A stretch of 59,161 bases of DNA from an uncultured Tenacibaculum sp. (GTDB taxonomy: Bacteria; Bacteroidota; Bacteroidia; Flavobacteriales; Flavobacteriaceae), in contig CANMJA010000029.1 of the NCBI GenBank assembly GCA_947498055.1, positions 1-59,161 on the forward strand. The letters are read 5' to 3'. Positions 9,021 to 18,213 of the stretch are shown here, in pieces. Position 1 is the first letter of the stretch. Each line of letters begins with the position of its first letter. Under the pieces are notes generated by a model. The model made no database searches. It was not told the origin of the DNA and saw nothing but the letters and a program-made list of their open reading frames with translations. Position numbers and translations under genes: made by a program.

Positions 9021-9060
9021 AAAAAAAGATCATTTTCAATAGTAAAAATGATCTTTTTTT
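9021..9060. terminator. Bidirectional terminator
   Basis: Stem AAAAAAAGATCATTTT / AAAAATGATCTTTTTTT with a short loop, between the plus-strand VF530 gene and the minus-strand purL gene. The A-run and T-run allow function in both directions. Confidence 0.85.
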
Positions 9061-9075
9061 AATGGTATATTACCC

Positions 9076-12000
9076 TTATTTTTTGTTTTCAATCCATTTA
9101 CGAGCATTTACAAAAGCTTCTAACCAAGGAGAAACTTCATCTTGCCTATCTTGTGGGTAATTAGCCCAATTCCATTGAAAAGTAGAACGTTCAATATGTG
9201 GCATGGTTACTAAATGACGGCCTGTTTTATCGCATAGCATTGCGGTGTTATAGTCAGATCCATTCGGATTATTAGGATAGCCTTCATAACCATATTTAGC
9301 AACAATATCATAATTTTCTTCCGTTTCAGGTAAACTAAATTTACCTTCCCCATGAGAAATCCAAACTCCTAATTCTGTTCCAGCTAAAGAAGATAACATT
9401 ACAGAGTTATTTTCTTGAATTTTTACAGAAGTAAATGAACTTTCGTGTTTTTTAGAATCGTTATGTACTAACTTTCCATGTACTTTATGATCTGGATTAA
9501 TTAAATCTAATTCCATCCATAATTGCGCTCCATTACAAATTCCAACAGATAAAGTGTCTTCTCTATCAAAGAAATTCTTTAAAGCAGTATTTGCCTTTTC
9601 ATTATATAAAAATGCGCCAGCCCAACCTTTAGCAGAACCTAAAACATCGGAGTTAGAGAAACCTCCAACAGCACCAATAAATTGAATATCTTCTAAAGTT
9701 TCACGACCAGAAATTAAATCGGTCATATGCACATCTTTTACTTCAAAACCAGCTAAATACATCGCATTTGCCATTTCTCGTTCAGAATTTGAACCTTTTT
9801 CACGAATAATGGCTGCTTTTGGCTTTTGGTGGTGGAGTGTAGTCGAAACCACATCTTTCAATTTTCCTGTAAAATGTGTTGGGAAAGTGTATTTTAAAGG
9901 TTGATTTTTATAATTATCAAAACGATCTTTCGCTAAACCATTAGCAGTTTGCTTTTGGTCTAATAAATAAGATGTTTTATACCAAGTATCTCTTAGTTCT
10001 GAAACAGATAAAGCAAAAACATCCGTTCCGTTTTTAATATTCAATCTATCAGATTCTGTAACCGTACCAATAGTAAAAAATTCTACATTATTCTTCGCTA
10101 AAAGAACTTCTACAGAAGGATCTGCTTGAAAAACAATCCCTGAATTTTCAGCAAACAACAATTTAATACTGTCTTCTTCTTTTAAATTCGTAAAATCTAA
10201 ATTAGCTCCAATATTTACATCTGCAAAACATAATTCTAATAAAGTAGTAATTAAACCACCAGAAGCAACATCGTGACCAGCAGTAATTTTTCCTTCTTTA
10301 ATTAACTCTTGTATGGTGTTAAAAGTGTTTTTTACAAAATCTGTATTTTGAATAGTTGGAGCTTGATTACCAATAGTATTCAAAACTTGATGAAAAGAAC
10401 TTCCTCCTAATTTAAAATCATCTTGAGAAAGGTTAATATAATAGATATTTCCTTTATTTAATTGAAATAAAGGTTCTACAACTTTTGAAATTTCGTTACA
10501 ATTTGCAGCAGCAGAAATAATAACTGTACCAGGAGAAATCACTTCTTCATTCGCATATTTTTGTTTCATCGAAAGAGAATCTTTACCTGTTGGTACATTT
10601 ATACCTAAACCGATAGCAAATTCAGAAATTGCTTTTACCGCTTTATACAAACGAGCATCTTCTCCTTCATTTTTACAAGGCCACATCCAGTTTGCCGATA
10701 AAGAGACAGACTGTAAACCGTCTTTTAATGGTGCCCAAACAATATTTGTTAAAGCTTCTGCAATAGAATTTTTACTTCCTGCTTCAGGATCTATTAGTCC
10801 TGAAATAGGAGAGTGGCCAATAGAAGTAGCAATTCCTTCTTTACCATTATAGTCTAATGCCATCACTCCAACATTATTTAATGGAATTTGTAAAGGACCA
10901 ACACATTGTTGTTTTGCAACTTTACCACCAACACAACGGTCTGCTTTGTTAGTTAACCAATCTTTACAAGCAACAGATTCTAATTGTAAAACTTGCTTTA
11001 AATAGATTTGTAAGTTTTTAGTTTTATATCTTGAATTTTTATAATTTCTAAGAACGGTTGTATCCTTTAAAATTGTTTTAGGAGAACTTCCAAACATATC
11101 CTCTAAAGCTAAATCCATTGGTTTATCGCCTGTGGTTTTAGATTCAAAAGTAAATCGATTATTTCCGGTAACATCTCCAACAGTATATATTGGAGAACGT
11201 TCACGTTCTGCAATTTTATGTAAAGTATCTAAATGTTTTTCTGCAATAACTAATCCCATTCTTTCTTGAGACTCGTTTCCTATAATTTCTTTATTAGATA
11301 GGGTAGGGTCACCAACAGGTAGTTTATCTACGTTAATGTTACCACCAGTATCTTCTACTAATTCAGATAAACAATTTAAGTGTCCACCCGCACCATGATC
11401 ATGAATAGAAACAATAAAATTTTCTTCACTTTCTACCATTCCACGAACAGCATTGGCAGCACGTTTTTGCATTTCTGGATTCGAACGTTGTACTGCGTTT
11501 AATTCGATACCAGACTCAAATTCTCCAGTATCAGCAGAGGAAACAGCTGCTCCCCCCATTCCAATTCTGTAGTTTTCACCACCAAGAATTACAATTTTAT
11601 CCCCTTCTTTCGGAGTGTCTTTTAAAGCCTGATCTGCTTTACCATATCCGATTCCTCCAGCTTGCATAATTACTTTGTCATATCCTAATTTTCTTGCTTT
11701 TGATGCACTTGAAGAAGAATTTTCTTCATGCTCAAAAGTCAATACAGAACCACAAATTAAAGGCTGTCCAAATTTATTTCCAAAGTCAGAAGCTCCGTTA
11801 GAAGCTTTTATTAAAATATCCATTGGAGTTTGGTATAACCATTCTCTGGCTTCAAATTTTTGCTCCCAAGGTCTGTTTTCTTCTAAACGAGAATAAGAAG
11901 TCATATAAACGGCAGTACCAGCTAAAGGTAAAGAACCTTTTCCTCCAGCAAGTCTATCTCTAATTTCTCCACCAGAACCTGTTGCAGCACCATTAAATGG

Positions 12001-12768
12001 CTCAACTGTGGTAGGAAAGTTATGTGTTTCTGCTTTTAATGAAATTACAGATTCAAATTCCTTTGTTTCGTAAAAATCAGGTTTTTCAGCACTTTTCGGT
12101 GCAAATTGTTCCACTTTAGGCCCTTTTATAAAAGCAACATTATCTTTGTATGCAGAAACAATATCATTAGGATGTTGTTTGGAGGTTTCTTTTATTAATT
12201 TAAATAAAGAAGTAGGCATTTCTTCTCCATCAATAATAAAAGTTCCATTAAAAATTTTATGACGACAATGTTCTGAGTTTACTTGAGAAAAACCAAAAAC
12301 TTCAGAATCTGTTAATTTTCTTCCTATTTTAGAAGCTACATTTTCTAAATAAGTAACTTCTTCTTCACTTAAAGATAGACCTTCTTGTTTATTGTAAGTT
12401 TGTATATCATCAATCTCTAAAATAGGTTCTGGTTGAATGTCTATGGTAAAACTATCTTGATTTAAACCGTTAAATTTTTGAGAGATCATCGGATCAAAAT
12501 CAGAAAAATCTTCACTAACAGACGCAAATTCTTCTATTCTTAGAATGTCAGAAACGCCCATGTTTTGTGTAATTTCAACAGCGTTTGTACTCCATGGAGT
12601 AATCATAGCTGCTCTGGGGCCAATAAAAAAAGCGTCTAAAGACGCTGTGTTTATTTTTTGTTGATTACCAAATAACCAAGTTAGCTTTGAAATAGTTTCT
12701 GTTGATAATTCTTTTGTTGTTTGAACAGCAAATACTTTGCTATTTATGTTTCCAAAGAAATGAATCAT
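9076..12768 (-). CDS. purL: Phosphoribosylformylglycinamidine synthase
   Basis: 1230-residue single-chain FGAM synthase, which converts FGAR, glutamine and ATP to FGAM in purine synthesis. The start is taken at the ATG at 12768 (MIHFFGNINSKVF); the longer frame adds 25 residues that overlap the promoter. Visible parts: N-terminal domain, the FGAM synthase core with NSEHCRHKIFNG and SLKAETHNFPTTVEPFNGAA, the second AIRS-type half, and a C-terminal glutamine amidotransferase with nucleophile in GICNGAQLW and His/Glu in MPHIERSTF. The long form matches Gram-negative PurL. Complete and apparently functional. Confidence 0.97.
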   Translation of the reverse strand: MIHFFGNINSKVFAVQTTKELSTETISKLTWLFGNQQKINTASLDAFFIGPRAAMITPWSTNAVEITQNMGVSDILRIEEFASVSEDFSDFDPMISQKFNGLNQDSFTIDIQPEPILEIDDIQTYNKQEGLSLSEEEVTYLENVASKIGRKLTDSEVFGFSQVNSEHCRHKIFNGTFIIDGEEMPTSLFKLIKETSKQHPNDIVSAYKDNVAFIKGPKVEQFAPKSAEKPDFYETKEFESVISLKAETHNFPTTVEPFNGAATGSGGEIRDRLAGGKGSLPLAGTAVYMTSYSRLEENRPWEQKFEAREWLYQTPMDILIKASNGASDFGNKFGQPLICGSVLTFEHEENSSSSASKARKLGYDKVIMQAGGIGYGKADQALKDTPKEGDKIVILGGENYRIGMGGAAVSSADTGEFESGIELNAVQRSNPEMQKRAANAVRGMVESEENFIVSIHDHGAGGHLNCLSELVEDTGGNINVDKLPVGDPTLSNKEIIGNESQERMGLVIAEKHLDTLHKIAERERSPIYTVGDVTGNNRFTFESKTTGDKPMDLALEDMFGSSPKTILKDTTVLRNYKNSRYKTKNLQIYLKQVLQLESVACKDWLTNKADRCVGGKVAKQQCVGPLQIPLNNVGVMALDYNGKEGIATSIGHSPISGLIDPEAGSKNSIAEALTNIVWAPLKDGLQSVSLSANWMWPCKNEGEDARLYKAVKAISEFAIGLGINVPTGKDSLSMKQKYANEEVISPGTVIISAAANCNEISKVVEPLFQLNKGNIYYINLSQDDFKLGGSSFHQVLNTIGNQAPTIQNTDFVKNTFNTIQELIKEGKITAGHDVASGGLITTLLELCFADVNIGANLDFTNLKEEDSIKLLFAENSGIVFQADPSVEVLLAKNNVEFFTIGTVTESDRLNIKNGTDVFALSVSELRDTWYKTSYLLDQKQTANGLAKDRFDNYKNQPLKYTFPTHFTGKLKDVVSTTLHHQKPKAAIIREKGSNSEREMANAMYLAGFEVKDVHMTDLISGRETLEDIQFIGAVGGFSNSDVLGSAKGWAGAFLYNEKANTALKNFFDREDTLSVGICNGAQLWMELDLINPDHKVHGKLVHNDSKKHESSFTSVKIQENNSVMLSSLAGTELGVWISHGEGKFSLPETEENYDIVAKYGYEGYPNNPNGSDYNTAMLCDKTGRHLVTMPHIERSTFQWNWANYPQDRQDEVSPWLEAFVNARKWIENKK

Positions 12769-12798
12769 TATATTTTTAGTTTGTGTGTTGTTAATTTG

Positions 12799-12806
12799 CA
12801 AATTTA
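12799..12806 (-). promoter_or_regulatory. -7 box of the purL promoter
   Basis: On the minus strand the sequence reads TAAATTTG, an exact TAnnTTTG, 30 nt before the chosen purL ATG. This supports the shorter start. Confidence 0.55.
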
Positions 12807-12830
12807 CTTTTTTGCTGGTAATAGGGTATA

Positions 12831-12860
12831 AAAAAACTCGCAAAATTTTGCGAGTTTTTT
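12831..12860. terminator. Terminator after the S41 gene
   Basis: Perfect 30-bp palindrome with arms AAAAAACTCGCAAAA and its complement, lying just past the stop of the minus-strand S41 peptidase gene and before the purL promoter. Confidence 0.85.
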
Positions 12861-12883
12861 ATAGTTTATTAACAATTTGTGTT

Positions 12884-14383
12884 TTATTTAGTGAGTTTTA
12901 AAAAATCACCATCAATATACATTTCAGAAGAAAATCTGTTTTCTTTAATTTTAGCATCTAACTTTTCAATAAAGTTATTATTAGAAAAATTAGAAGATCT
13001 AGAAGAAACCCCTCTAATATCATCTAAAGCAGTTTTTAAAACTACTTCATTTTCATCTCCAAAAGGTAAAATATTGTTCCATGATGTAGCTTCATCAATT
13101 AAGATATTTGGTTCAAAACCATCGCTATAATCACTTTGTCCTAAGTTATTGTATATCTGAAATACAATAGGTTGCATTGCGTTTTTATGATCAGGATTAG
13201 CTTTATCAACATCTGTAAAATCGCTAGAAGGAGCATCGTATAAAGTAATAGAGCCTTCGTTTTTACCAGTAGTTTTAGTACCTACAATTTTAACTTCGAT
13301 AAAAGGTCTTAATCCGTTTATAATCATTTCACTTGCAGAAGCTGTTCTATCTGAAGCTAAAACATAAAGTCTATTAATTCCACTTAATCGGTTAATGGCT
13401 TGCGTACCTGTATTGTCACCAGCACTATTAAAAACAGCTAGTTCATTAAAAAAAGGAGCTCTTGCATTTCTATCTGTATGTTTAGAGTTGTATCTTAATT
13501 CTGCAAATGTAGTGTTGTTACCAGGGCCATCATGAATCATACTAGCTAAGTAAGCAGAAGTTAAAACAGATCCACCTCCATTAATTCTTAAATCTAAAAC
13601 TAACTCTTGTACTCCCGCACCTTTTAATTCTCCGAAAGCAGCATTTAATTCATCATTAAAAGAACTTCTAAAACCATTATAAGCTAAATATCCTACTTTT
13701 TTACCTGCAATGTCATCAAAAACTTTTACTAAGTGTATAGGATCATCGGCTACTACTTCTTTAGTAATAGTCTTTTTTTCTTTTATTGTAACTCCATCTT
13801 TTTCTCCAAAAATAAATTCAGCAGTTTCTGCATTAAATCCTTGTCCTGCAACCCTAGAAAGATTAGTTGTAGTAAAAACTTCATTACCAAAACCAATGAT
13901 TAAATCACCACGTTTTACACCTGCAATATCAGCAGGAGAATTTTTGGTTACTTTATGAACATAAACTAATAAGTTGTCAGAATTACTTGAAGGTCTTAAA
14001 AACTGATCAAATTTAACAAAAATACCAAAAGATTTAGATATCCCTTGAAATTGTTGTTGTTGTGCTACGTAATCTTCAATAAACCAAGAAAAATCATCTT
14101 CTGCATGTTTTAAGCTAGAAAATAAGTCTTGAGGTGTTGCAAAACCATTTAAAAAATCATGATAATTATTGGTGTTATCATCTTTAGAATCTGATAAATT
14201 TGGCACGCTCTCTTGCCAATTATACCAACTATTCATCGCCTTCCACGTAAAATCATTCACCTTATTATTTAAAGCTACTGCATTTCCGTCTTCATTCCCG
14301 TTTCCATTTCCACTGTCAACAACTTCATCTTTACTACAAGATAAAAAAGCGATGACAAAAGACATTAATAAAACTTTCCTCAT
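12884..14383 (-). CDS. S41 family (C-terminal processing) peptidase lipoprotein
   Basis: 499-residue lipoprotein with lipobox FLSC (C16) and a Gly/Asn-rich linker. An unassigned region spans about 40-130, a PDZ-like domain about 130-215 (SPADIAGVKRGDLIIGFG), and the S41 protease core about 225-430 with LDLRINGGGS, catalytic serine S349 in TASASEM and lysine K374 in TTGKNEGS. Tail-specific proteases of this kind degrade or process periplasmic or surface proteins; in Bacteroidota they are usually outer-membrane-attached. Single-gene unit with its own terminator. Confidence 0.9.
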   Translation of the reverse strand: MRKVLLMSFVIAFLSCSKDEVVDSGNGNGNEDGNAVALNNKVNDFTWKAMNSWYNWQESVPNLSDSKDDNTNNYHDFLNGFATPQDLFSSLKHAEDDFSWFIEDYVAQQQQFQGISKSFGIFVKFDQFLRPSSNSDNLLVYVHKVTKNSPADIAGVKRGDLIIGFGNEVFTTTNLSRVAGQGFNAETAEFIFGEKDGVTIKEKKTITKEVVADDPIHLVKVFDDIAGKKVGYLAYNGFRSSFNDELNAAFGELKGAGVQELVLDLRINGGGSVLTSAYLASMIHDGPGNNTTFAELRYNSKHTDRNARAPFFNELAVFNSAGDNTGTQAINRLSGINRLYVLASDRTASASEMIINGLRPFIEVKIVGTKTTGKNEGSITLYDAPSSDFTDVDKANPDHKNAMQPIVFQIYNNLGQSDYSDGFEPNILIDEATSWNNILPFGDENEVVLKTALDDIRGVSSRSSNFSNNNFIEKLDAKIKENRFSSEMYIDGDFLKLTK

Positions 14384-14508
14384 TTTGATAAAATATATGT
14401 TACTTTTATGTTAAAAGTTCAAAACTAACAAAAAAAAACAAAACTTGATGTTTATTTGTCAAGTTTTTATATTTTATCTTGTTTTAATGCTTAAATCATA
14501 TTTTTTTG

Positions 14509-15300
14509 TCAATTTTTTTTATTTTCTGGTATTCTATCTCTATCAATTTTTCCTTTTTGTATTGCTTTGTAATTTTCATAACAATTTAGAACAGCCTCTA
14601 TCATTTGTAGATCGCTCGCTTTTTTTATAAAGTATTCAGAATAATTACAATCGGTTAGTAATTTTGTTAATTGCTGTTTGTCCATTTCTAAATATTCCAT
14701 CATTACCTCTCTGTCAAATTTACCAGCAAGCATCTTACGTAAGTTATCTTCTTTCTTAAGCTTTTTAAGTTTTTTAAGCTGTTTAGGTTTTTTACCAAAT
14801 AAATTATATACTAAATCTACAGGATTTAAGAGCTTTGTTAATGGAGATGTTATTCTCTGAGGTTTTCCTACTTCATAGGTTTGTGGTAGTCCGTTTAAAT
14901 GAATTCTGGTAAAACGATCTTTAGGTACTTGTTTAACATCTACTTCTAAAATACCTATCAGTTTAGTAGATTTTATGATAACTTCTTTTACTTCTTCTGG
15001 TTTTTCATTTAAAGCAATAACTAATTCATTTCCTTTTAATAAATCATTAGTTACTTTTAATTTAATAGATTCGAAACCTAGATAAGAAACCAATACAGTA
15101 TCATTTGTTTTTGTAGTTAGCTCAAAAAGTCCTTTTTCATTTGTAATAGTTCCTATTACAGAATTTAAATTTAAAATATGTGCAGCACTTAAAGGTTTTT
15201 TAGTTTCTGAGTGAATTACTTGTCCTTTAAGTTTTTTGTCTTGTGATGAAACTAGTATTGTGAAAAATAAAAGTAATAAAATGAAAATATTCTTATGCAT
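14509..15300 (-). CDS. CarboxypepD_reg-like domain protein
   Basis: 263 residues with a signal peptide (1-19). Residues about 23-95 form the carboxypeptidase regulatory-like beta-sandwich (KLKGQVIHSETKKPLSAAHI and DTVLVSYLGFESIKL), common at the N-terminus of TonB-dependent receptors but here standing alone. The rest is helical, with a lysine/leucine-rich repeat (QLKKLKKLKK) near 175-185. No catalytic motif. Monocistronic. Periplasmic or surface role unknown. Confidence 0.75.
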   Translation of the reverse strand: MHKNIFILLLLFFTILVSSQDKKLKGQVIHSETKKPLSAAHILNLNSVIGTITNEKGLFELTTKTNDTVLVSYLGFESIKLKVTNDLLKGNELVIALNEKPEEVKEVIIKSTKLIGILEVDVKQVPKDRFTRIHLNGLPQTYEVGKPQRITSPLTKLLNPVDLVYNLFGKKPKQLKKLKKLKKEDNLRKMLAGKFDREVMMEYLEMDKQQLTKLLTDCNYSEYFIKKASDLQMIEAVLNCYENYKAIQKGKIDRDRIPENKKN

Positions 15301-15468
15301 ATTGCAATAATACGGATATTTAGAATGACTACAGTTAATTATATGTGAATTTGAATCAATTGAATAGGTACTTTTACAGGTACCTTCTAATTTTTAAAGT
15401 AATTATTGTTTTTATAAAAAGTTTAATTTATGAATAAATTAACTGAATTATAAGAAGCTGTATTATTG

Positions 15469-15551
15469 TGCACGTAACAGGATTTGAACCTGCACTCACG
15501 TTGTGAACAAGCCCCTCAAGCCTGCGCGTCTACCAATTCCGCCATACGTGC
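15469..15551 (-). tRNA. tRNA-Leu (GAG)
   Basis: Minus-strand class II tRNA. Acceptor arms GCACGTA and TACGTGC pair at the two ends, the D-arm is GGCGGAATTGGTAGACGC, and the anticodon stem CAGGC/GCTTG encloses loop TTGAGGG, giving anticodon GAG. The T-arm contains GGTTCAAATCC. The position after the acceptor stem is A; CCA is not encoded. Confidence 0.95.
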
Positions 15552-15556
15552 TTAAA

Positions 15557-15591
15557 TAAAAAAAGTTAAGTTTTTAAAAACTTAACTTTTT
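15557..15591. terminator. Hairpin between the two tRNA genes
   Basis: A long perfect stem AAAAAGTTAAGTTTTT with its complement and flanking A/T runs separates tRNA-Lys (upstream on the minus strand) from tRNA-Leu. Confidence 0.6.
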
Positions 15592-15592
15592 G

Positions 15593-15665
15593 TGACCGGG
15601 CTGGGGCTCGAACCCAGGACCCTCTCCTTAAAAGGGAGATGCTCTACCAACTGAGCTACCCGGTC
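15593..15665 (-). tRNA. tRNA-Lys (TTT)
   Basis: Minus-strand tRNA with acceptor GACCGGG/CCCGGTC, D-arm GCTCAGTTGGTAGAGC, anticodon stem TCTCC/GGAGA enclosing CTTTTAA (anticodon TTT), and T-loop GGTTCGAGCC. CCA is not encoded. Confidence 0.97.
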
Positions 15666-15769
15666 ATTAACTTCCTTGAAAGCGGTTGCAAATATATAGC
15701 AGTTATTTTAATTCTGAAAGTATTTTTTTGTGTTTTTTTGATGATATTTGCAGTATCAATTATAAAGCA

Positions 15770-16288
15770 ATGAAAATAATACTATTAGGATATATGGCAA
15801 GTGGTAAATCTACGATAGGAAAAGAAATTTCCTTACAGTTAGAAATACCTCACATAGATTTAGATGATTATATTGAAAAAAAATTAGACCAATCGATTAG
15901 TGATATTTTTAAAAATCATGGAGAGATTTTTTTTAGATTAAAGGAACATGAATACCTAAAAGAATTATTAAATAATGAAAGAGATTTTGTTTTATCATTA
16001 GGTGGAGGAACTCCATGTTATGCAAGTAATATGGAATTAATAAGAGAGCACAAATATAATGAATCTTTTTACTTAAAAAACTCTATATCAGTTATTTACG
16101 ACAGGTTAATTAAAGAAAGAAATAAACGACCTATTGTTTCTGCCATTGCTAAAGAAGATTTGCAAGAATTTATAGCAAAACACTTGTTTGAACGAAGTTA
16201 TTTTTATGAAAAAGCAATGTATAAAATAAAAGCAGATGATAAGAGTTTAGAAGAAATTTCAATGGAAATAACAAGTTATTTTAAATAA
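15770..16288 (+). CDS. aroK: Shikimate kinase
   Basis: 172-residue P-loop kinase that phosphorylates shikimate in aromatic amino acid synthesis. Start chosen at the ATG at 15770, which puts Walker A (GYMASGKST, residues 7-15) at the usual distance; the longer frame only adds an unrelated leader running back to the tRNA-Lys gene. HIDLDDYIE is the shikimate-binding DxD region, LSLGGGTPCY the GGG motif, and ERNKRPIV the lid arginine region. Its 3' end overlaps the convergent phosphoribosyltransferase gene by 13 nt. Confidence 0.95.
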   Translation: MKIILLGYMASGKSTIGKEISLQLEIPHIDLDDYIEKKLDQSISDIFKNHGEIFFRLKEHEYLKELLNNERDFVLSLGGGTPCYASNMELIREHKYNESFYLKNSISVIYDRLIKERNKRPIVSAIAKEDLQEFIAKHLFERSYFYEKAMYKIKADDKSLEEISMEITSYFK

Positions 16289-16773
16289 GCTATAATTTCA
16301 TTTTTTGTAAAATCAACAATAACATGTTCTCTTATAGAGGTAGATAATGAAATACCTTTAAAATCTGCCTTTACTGGATATTTTTTGTGATTTCTATTTA
16401 CAAGTACTGCAGTTTTAAATTTTTTAATAGGTACGTCTAAAAAATGTTTTATAGCATAAATTAATGTAGTACCAGAATGTAATACATCATCTACTAAAAC
16501 CAAAGATTTATTTTGATAATCTTCTGGTTTTATATCTGTTTGTATGGTTTGTAGAGGCTGTTTTTTATTAATTTTAACCTTACAAAGAGTGATTTTTATG
16601 TCAGAAATTTCTTCTAATACGGTTACTATTTTTTGAGCTAAAAAATAGCCATTATCAACGATACCTGCTATAATTATTTCTTTTTCTTCGTAATTAACCT
16701 CGTAAATTTGATAAGCGATTCTTCTTATTTTGTTAAGAACGTCTGTATTACTTAAAATAATATTATTAATCAT
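16276..16773 (-). CDS. Phosphoribosyltransferase (PyrR-like)
   Basis: 165-residue type I PRTase with the PRPP loop LVLVDDVLHSGTTL (about 91-104) and a PyrR/hypoxanthine-PRTase-like layout (IIAGIVDNGYFLAQKI as the N-terminal loop). Exact substrate cannot be named; Bacteroidota carry such a copy outside the pyrimidine operon. Probably cotranscribed with the upstream S4-domain gene (9-nt gap). Confidence 0.85.
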   Translation of the reverse strand: MINNIILSNTDVLNKIRRIAYQIYEVNYEEKEIIIAGIVDNGYFLAQKIVTVLEEISDIKITLCKVKINKKQPLQTIQTDIKPEDYQNKSLVLVDDVLHSGTTLIYAIKHFLDVPIKKFKTAVLVNRNHKKYPVKADFKGISLSTSIREHVIVDFTKNEIIAYLK

Positions 16774-16782
16774 ACTGCAAAT

Positions 16783-17163
16783 TTAAACATCTTCTTCATT
16801 TGTTTCGTAATAATCTTCGATATCTCTTCTATCTTTTTTTGTGGGTCTACCTGTTCCTTTTTTTCTATAATAATCTTTAGCTAGTTTAAGTAATTCTGTT
16901 TTTTCAAACTCTTCTTTAGGAGTTAAATCTTTTCTATATAAATAAACCAATTTAGCGCCAACTCTATTGTCAGGAATGCTTAAAACTTCTATTTTATAAT
17001 TTATTTGATTTTTTCTAATTGTAATAATTTCTCCTCCATATATTTCTCTAGAGGGTTTTAAATTGGTATCATTTATTTTAACTTGCCCTTTTTTGCAAGC
17101 ATTTGTTCCTAAGCTCCTTGTTTTAAACAATCTAATACACCACAAATATTTGTCAATTCTCAT
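16783..17163 (-). CDS. RNA-binding S4 domain protein (HslR-like)
   Basis: 126 residues. The N-terminal S4 domain starts MRIDKYLWCIRLFKTRSLG, the HslR/Hsp15 signature, followed by GQVKIND and a basic C-terminal tail. Hsp15 proteins bind stalled 50S subunits carrying nascent chains; that role is inferred from family. First gene of a two-gene unit with the PRTase. Confidence 0.9.
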   Translation of the reverse strand: MRIDKYLWCIRLFKTRSLGTNACKKGQVKINDTNLKPSREIYGGEIITIRKNQINYKIEVLSIPDNRVGAKLVYLYRKDLTPKEEFEKTELLKLAKDYYRKKGTGRPTKKDRRDIEDYYETNEEDV

Positions 17164-17196
17164 ACAAAAAGTTAATTTTTAATCTATTGCTTTTTA

Positions 17197-17204
17197 CAAA
17201 GGTA
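17197..17204 (-). promoter_or_regulatory. -7 box for the S4-PRTase unit
   Basis: Minus-strand TACCTTTG, an exact TAnnTTTG, 33 nt upstream of the S4-protein ATG. Confidence 0.55.
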
Positions 17205-17239
17205 TAAAAATGGTAAATTGCGAGCCAAAATAAAAATTA

Positions 17240-18151
17240 ATGGTAAAGTTTAAATACATTTTATTATTGAGTATACTAACATTGTTAGTTTATTCTTGTG
17301 GTGATGATGGAATACCTGGTCCTGCTGTAGATCCTAATTTCGATCATGCTGCTCAGGCAGTAAAGGATAATGATTCATTGGTATTGTTTTTAAAAAATCA
17401 TTATTATGATTTAAGTAGTAGTACAGTTAAACCTATAGAAACTGGTAAAACATCTCTTTTTGAAGATCCTAAATTAGTGACGCAAAATATTACGGAAACA
17501 ATTAATGACAATGAAGTAGATTATAAATTGTATGCTTATATAGCAACAGAAGGAAAATCTGCGAAAGGAAACCCTTCTGTAGTTGATTCTGTTTTAGTTA
17601 ATTATTCAGGGCAAAAAATAGTGAATACTAAAACAATAAGTTCTTCTGTATTTGATAGTAATACAAATACTTGGTTTGTTTTAGGAGGTGGTGTTATTAG
17701 AGGTTGGAGTTATGGAATACCTAATTTGATTGCAGGAGTAAATAACACAATGCCAAATGAACCGTTAAGTTTTGAAGATGTAGGAAAAGGAGTTTTATTT
17801 CTTCCTTCTGGTTTAGCTTACAGAAATTTAGGTACTGGAAATTCTATTTTTCCTAATGAAATTTTAATGTTTTATGTAGAGTTAAATGATATTATAGTAG
17901 ATACAGATTCCGATTTAGATGGAGTTCCTTCGATTTTAGAAGATATTGATAAAGATGGTATTCCATGGAACGATGATACTGATGGAGATGGTACTCCTAA
18001 TTTTTTAGATCCTGATGATGATGGAGATTTGGTTTTATCTATAAGAGAAGACGCTAATGAAGATGGAAATCCAGCAAACGATTTTAGTGATCCTAACAAT
18101 ACAAGCTTACCTGATTATTTGAATAGGGTTATTCGTAATTCTAATAGATAG
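17240..18151 (+). CDS. FKBP-type peptidyl-prolyl isomerase-like lipoprotein with acidic repeats
   Basis: 303-residue lipoprotein with lipobox VYSC (C20). The middle (about 95-225) resembles an FKBP domain (VDSVLVNYSGQ, VLGGGVIRGWSYGIP, GVLFLPSGLAYR, EILMFYVELNDI). Residues about 226-285 are aspartate-rich repeats of thrombospondin type 3 style (DSDLDGVPS, DIDKDGIP, DTDGDGTPN, DPDDDGD) likely to bind calcium. Surface or periplasmic folding helper; the repeats may tether it to the cell surface. Single gene followed by a terminator. Confidence 0.85.
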   Translation: MVKFKYILLLSILTLLVYSCGDDGIPGPAVDPNFDHAAQAVKDNDSLVLFLKNHYYDLSSSTVKPIETGKTSLFEDPKLVTQNITETINDNEVDYKLYAYIATEGKSAKGNPSVVDSVLVNYSGQKIVNTKTISSSVFDSNTNTWFVLGGGVIRGWSYGIPNLIAGVNNTMPNEPLSFEDVGKGVLFLPSGLAYRNLGTGNSIFPNEILMFYVELNDIIVDTDSDLDGVPSILEDIDKDGIPWNDDTDGDGTPNFLDPDDDGDLVLSIREDANEDGNPANDFSDPNNTSLPDYLNRVIRNSNR

Positions 18152-18181
18152 ATTATAATCAGAATAAAAATTTAAATAAAG

Positions 18182-18213
18182 AAGGCAAGAAATACAAGTT
18201 CTTGCCTTTTTTT
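18182..18213. terminator. Terminator between FKBP and TolC genes
   Basis: Stem AAGGCAAGAA / TTCTTGCCTT with 7-nt loop and T-run on the plus strand. It touches the stop codon of the convergent TolC gene and may serve both. Confidence 0.85.

Noticed and set aside
11675..11896. Plus-strand frame inside purL
   Set aside because: Shadow of the purL reading frame; no initiation context and composition of the opposite strand.
12769..12843. N-terminal extension of PurL by 25 residues
   Set aside because: The stretch contains the -7 box and lies upstream of the conserved MIHFF start.
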